Positions 4,757 to 5,388 of a stretch of DNA of 5,388 nt are shown piece by piece. A program made the position numbers and the translations under genes. The DNA lies in NCBI GenBank assembly GCA_021790295.1, contig JAJYIC010000196.1, positions 1 to 5,388 on the forward strand. The letters run 5' to 3'. This stretch comes from Pseudomonadota bacterium. GTDB lineage: Bacteria; Pseudomonadota; Alphaproteobacteria; ATCC43930; CGMCC-115725. Each line of letters begins with the position of its first letter. Position 1 is the stretch's first letter. The notes under the pieces were generated by a model. That model was not told the DNA's origin. It searched no databases and saw nothing but the letters and a program-made list of their open reading frames with translations.

Positions 4757-4796
4757 TCGACAAGAGAGCGCCCGCGCCGTAAAAAGGGTGCGGGCG
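4757..4796 (+). promoter_or_regulatory. Candidate macrodomain-gene promoter overlapped by a 10-bp palindrome
   Basis: TCGACA (4757-4762) and TAAAAA (4780-4785), 17 bp apart, resemble a -35/-10 pair for the macrodomain gene, with a start near 4792 and a leader of roughly 68 nt. The inverted repeat CGCCCGCGCC (4769-4778) and GGTGCGGGCG (4787-4796) brackets the -10 exactly, with one G-T mismatch, an arrangement suited to repressor binding. It could also act only as an RNA hairpin. Confidence 0.33.
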
Positions 4797-4832
4797 AGCG
4801 GCAAGGCCCGGCGGAGGCAAAGCCGCCCTCGC
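4794..4832 (+). repeat. Hairpin in the presumed macrodomain-gene leader
   Basis: GCGAG (4794-4798) can pair with CTCGC (4828-4832), stacked directly on GGCGG (4810-4814) with CCGCC (4823-4827), leaving a bulge on the left side. It ends 27 nt before the ATG and leaves the GGGAG ribosome binding site free. It may influence message stability or be incidental to GC-rich sequence. Confidence 0.35.
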
Positions 4833-4859
4833 GATCGGGCGCCGGCAGGGAAGGGAGCG

Positions 4860-5388
4860 ATGGGCGAAGCGGTCTCTGGCAGAGAGCGGATCGGAGCGCT
4901 CGTCGGCGACATCACGGCGCTCCGCGTCGATGCGATCGTCAATGCGGCCAATTCCTCGCTTCAGGGCGGAGGCGGGGTCGATGGCGCGATCCACCGCGCC
5001 GCAGGACCCGAACTCCTCGCCGAGTGCCGCACTCTCGGCGGCTGCCCGGAGGGAGAAGCGCGCCTTTCGCGCGGCTATCGCTTGAAGGCAGGCCATGTCA
5101 TCCACACCGTCGGACCCCTCTGGCGCGGCGGCGGCGCCGGAGAGGGCGCAGTTCTCGAAAGCTGCTATCGTTCCTCTCTCGAGATCGCGAGACGGGAACG
5201 GTTTCGAGAGATCGCCTTTCCGGCGATCGCCACCGGCGTCTACGGTTTTCCCAGAGAGGAGGCGGCGCGGATCGCTTTTGCCGCCGTGCGCGCCCATCTC
5301 GCGCGGCATGAATGGCCGCAAAGGGTGATCTTCGTCTGCTTCGACGCGGCAATGCTCGAGGCCTATCGGCGGGCGGGCTTGGCCGCGA
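4860..5388 (+). CDS. MacroD/YmdB-type macrodomain protein (O-acetyl-ADP-ribose deacetylase), 3' end outside window
   Basis: 176 codons are visible, and the gene runs off the right edge only a few codons before its expected end; E. coli YmdB has about 177 residues. MacroD enzymes hydrolyse O-acetyl-ADP-ribose and can remove mono-ADP-ribose from acidic residues; in E. coli the YmdB protein also modulates RNase III. Family marks are GDIT (16-19) with VDAIVNAAN (23-31), the GGGGVDGAIHRAAG loop (36-49), CPEGEA (62-67), HTVGP (82-86), FPAIATGVYGFP (120-131), which binds the diphosphate and distal ribose, and VIFVCFD (156-162). N31 and D41 match catalytic N25 and D35 of YmdB. GGGAG about 5 nt before the ATG supports the start. 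No ADP-ribosyltransferase, sirtuin or toxin partner is visible, so the cellular substrate is unknown. Confidence 0.92.
   Translation, partial: MGEAVSGRERIGALVGDITALRVDAIVNAANSSLQGGGGVDGAIHRAAGPELLAECRTLGGCPEGEARLSRGYRLKAGHVIHTVGPLWRGGGAGEGAVLESCYRSSLEIARRERFREIAFPAIATGVYGFPREEAARIAFAAVRAHLARHEWPQRVIFVCFDAAMLEAYRRAGLAA

Larger units (their letters stand above)
4394..4859. other. 466-bp intergenic region between divergent regulator and macrodomain genes
   Basis: No supported protein gene. Small open frames such as plus 4495-4692 are Arg/Ala-rich and lack ribosome binding sites. The region holds an AT-rich patch (4463-4489), an A-run (4556-4565), a hairpin GGCGG/CCGCC (4574-4587), a rod-like inverted repeat (4589-4656), two competing hairpins (4655-4689), a strong plus-strand terminator (4696-4730), and a palindrome over a candidate promoter (4757-4796). 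The density of ordered inverted repeats ending in a terminator suggests a non-coding RNA. Confidence 0.75.

Noticed and set aside
3680..4951. Open minus-strand frame extending the response regulator by 186 residues to 4951
   Set aside because: The extension is Arg/Ala/Pro-rich, runs through the plus-strand terminator and into the macrodomain gene, and matches no domain. ATG 4393 has a proper ribosome binding site.

Overview
The window looks like chromosomal DNA from a GC-rich alphaproteobacterium, probably of the Hyphomicrobiales (Rhizobiales). The best clue is the minus-strand run tsaE - amgK - murU - addB, a gene order I recognise as typical of that class; every encoded protein also resembles alphaproteobacterial family members. 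Genus cannot be told from the sequence. Nothing looks phage- or transposon-derived. There is no tRNA, rRNA or CRISPR array.

Layout: (i) 1-2391, minus strand, a tight four-gene run. It holds the tRNA-t6A ATPase TsaE, the sugar kinase AmgK, the nucleotidyltransferase MurU (4-nt ATGA overlap with amgK) and the first 38 codons of addB, which continues beyond position 1. (ii) 2392-2936, a 545-bp non-coding gap between divergent genes. It has a promoter nearly touching the tsaE start, a perfect 13-bp hairpin that overlaps a competing 10-bp inverted repeat, and a nested hairpin before the next gene. (iii) 2937-3683, plus strand, an AmpD/AmiD-type N-acetylmuramoyl-L-alanine amidase with a C-terminal peptidoglycan-binding domain. 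(iv) 3680-4393, minus strand, an OmpR-family response regulator convergent with the amidase; the two stop codons share one CTAG. (v) 4394-4859, a 466-bp non-coding gap with an AT-rich promoter patch, a long rod-like inverted repeat, a strong plus-strand intrinsic terminator and a second palindrome before the last gene. It is the best place here for an undescribed small RNA. (vi) 4860 to the window end, plus strand, a MacroD/YmdB-type macrodomain gene lacking only its last few codons.

Working together: AmpD-type amidase, AmgK and MurU are three steps of the route that returns anhydro-muropeptides to UDP-MurNAc without passing through GlcN-6-P, so the left half of the window is partly a peptidoglycan-recycling locus. 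TsaE (tRNA modification) and AddB (recombinational repair) are housekeeping neighbours. The response regulator has no kinase in view, and the macrodomain protein (ADP-ribose chemistry) has no evident partner. No wholly new protein system is visible; the novelty candidates are the two structured intergenic regions.
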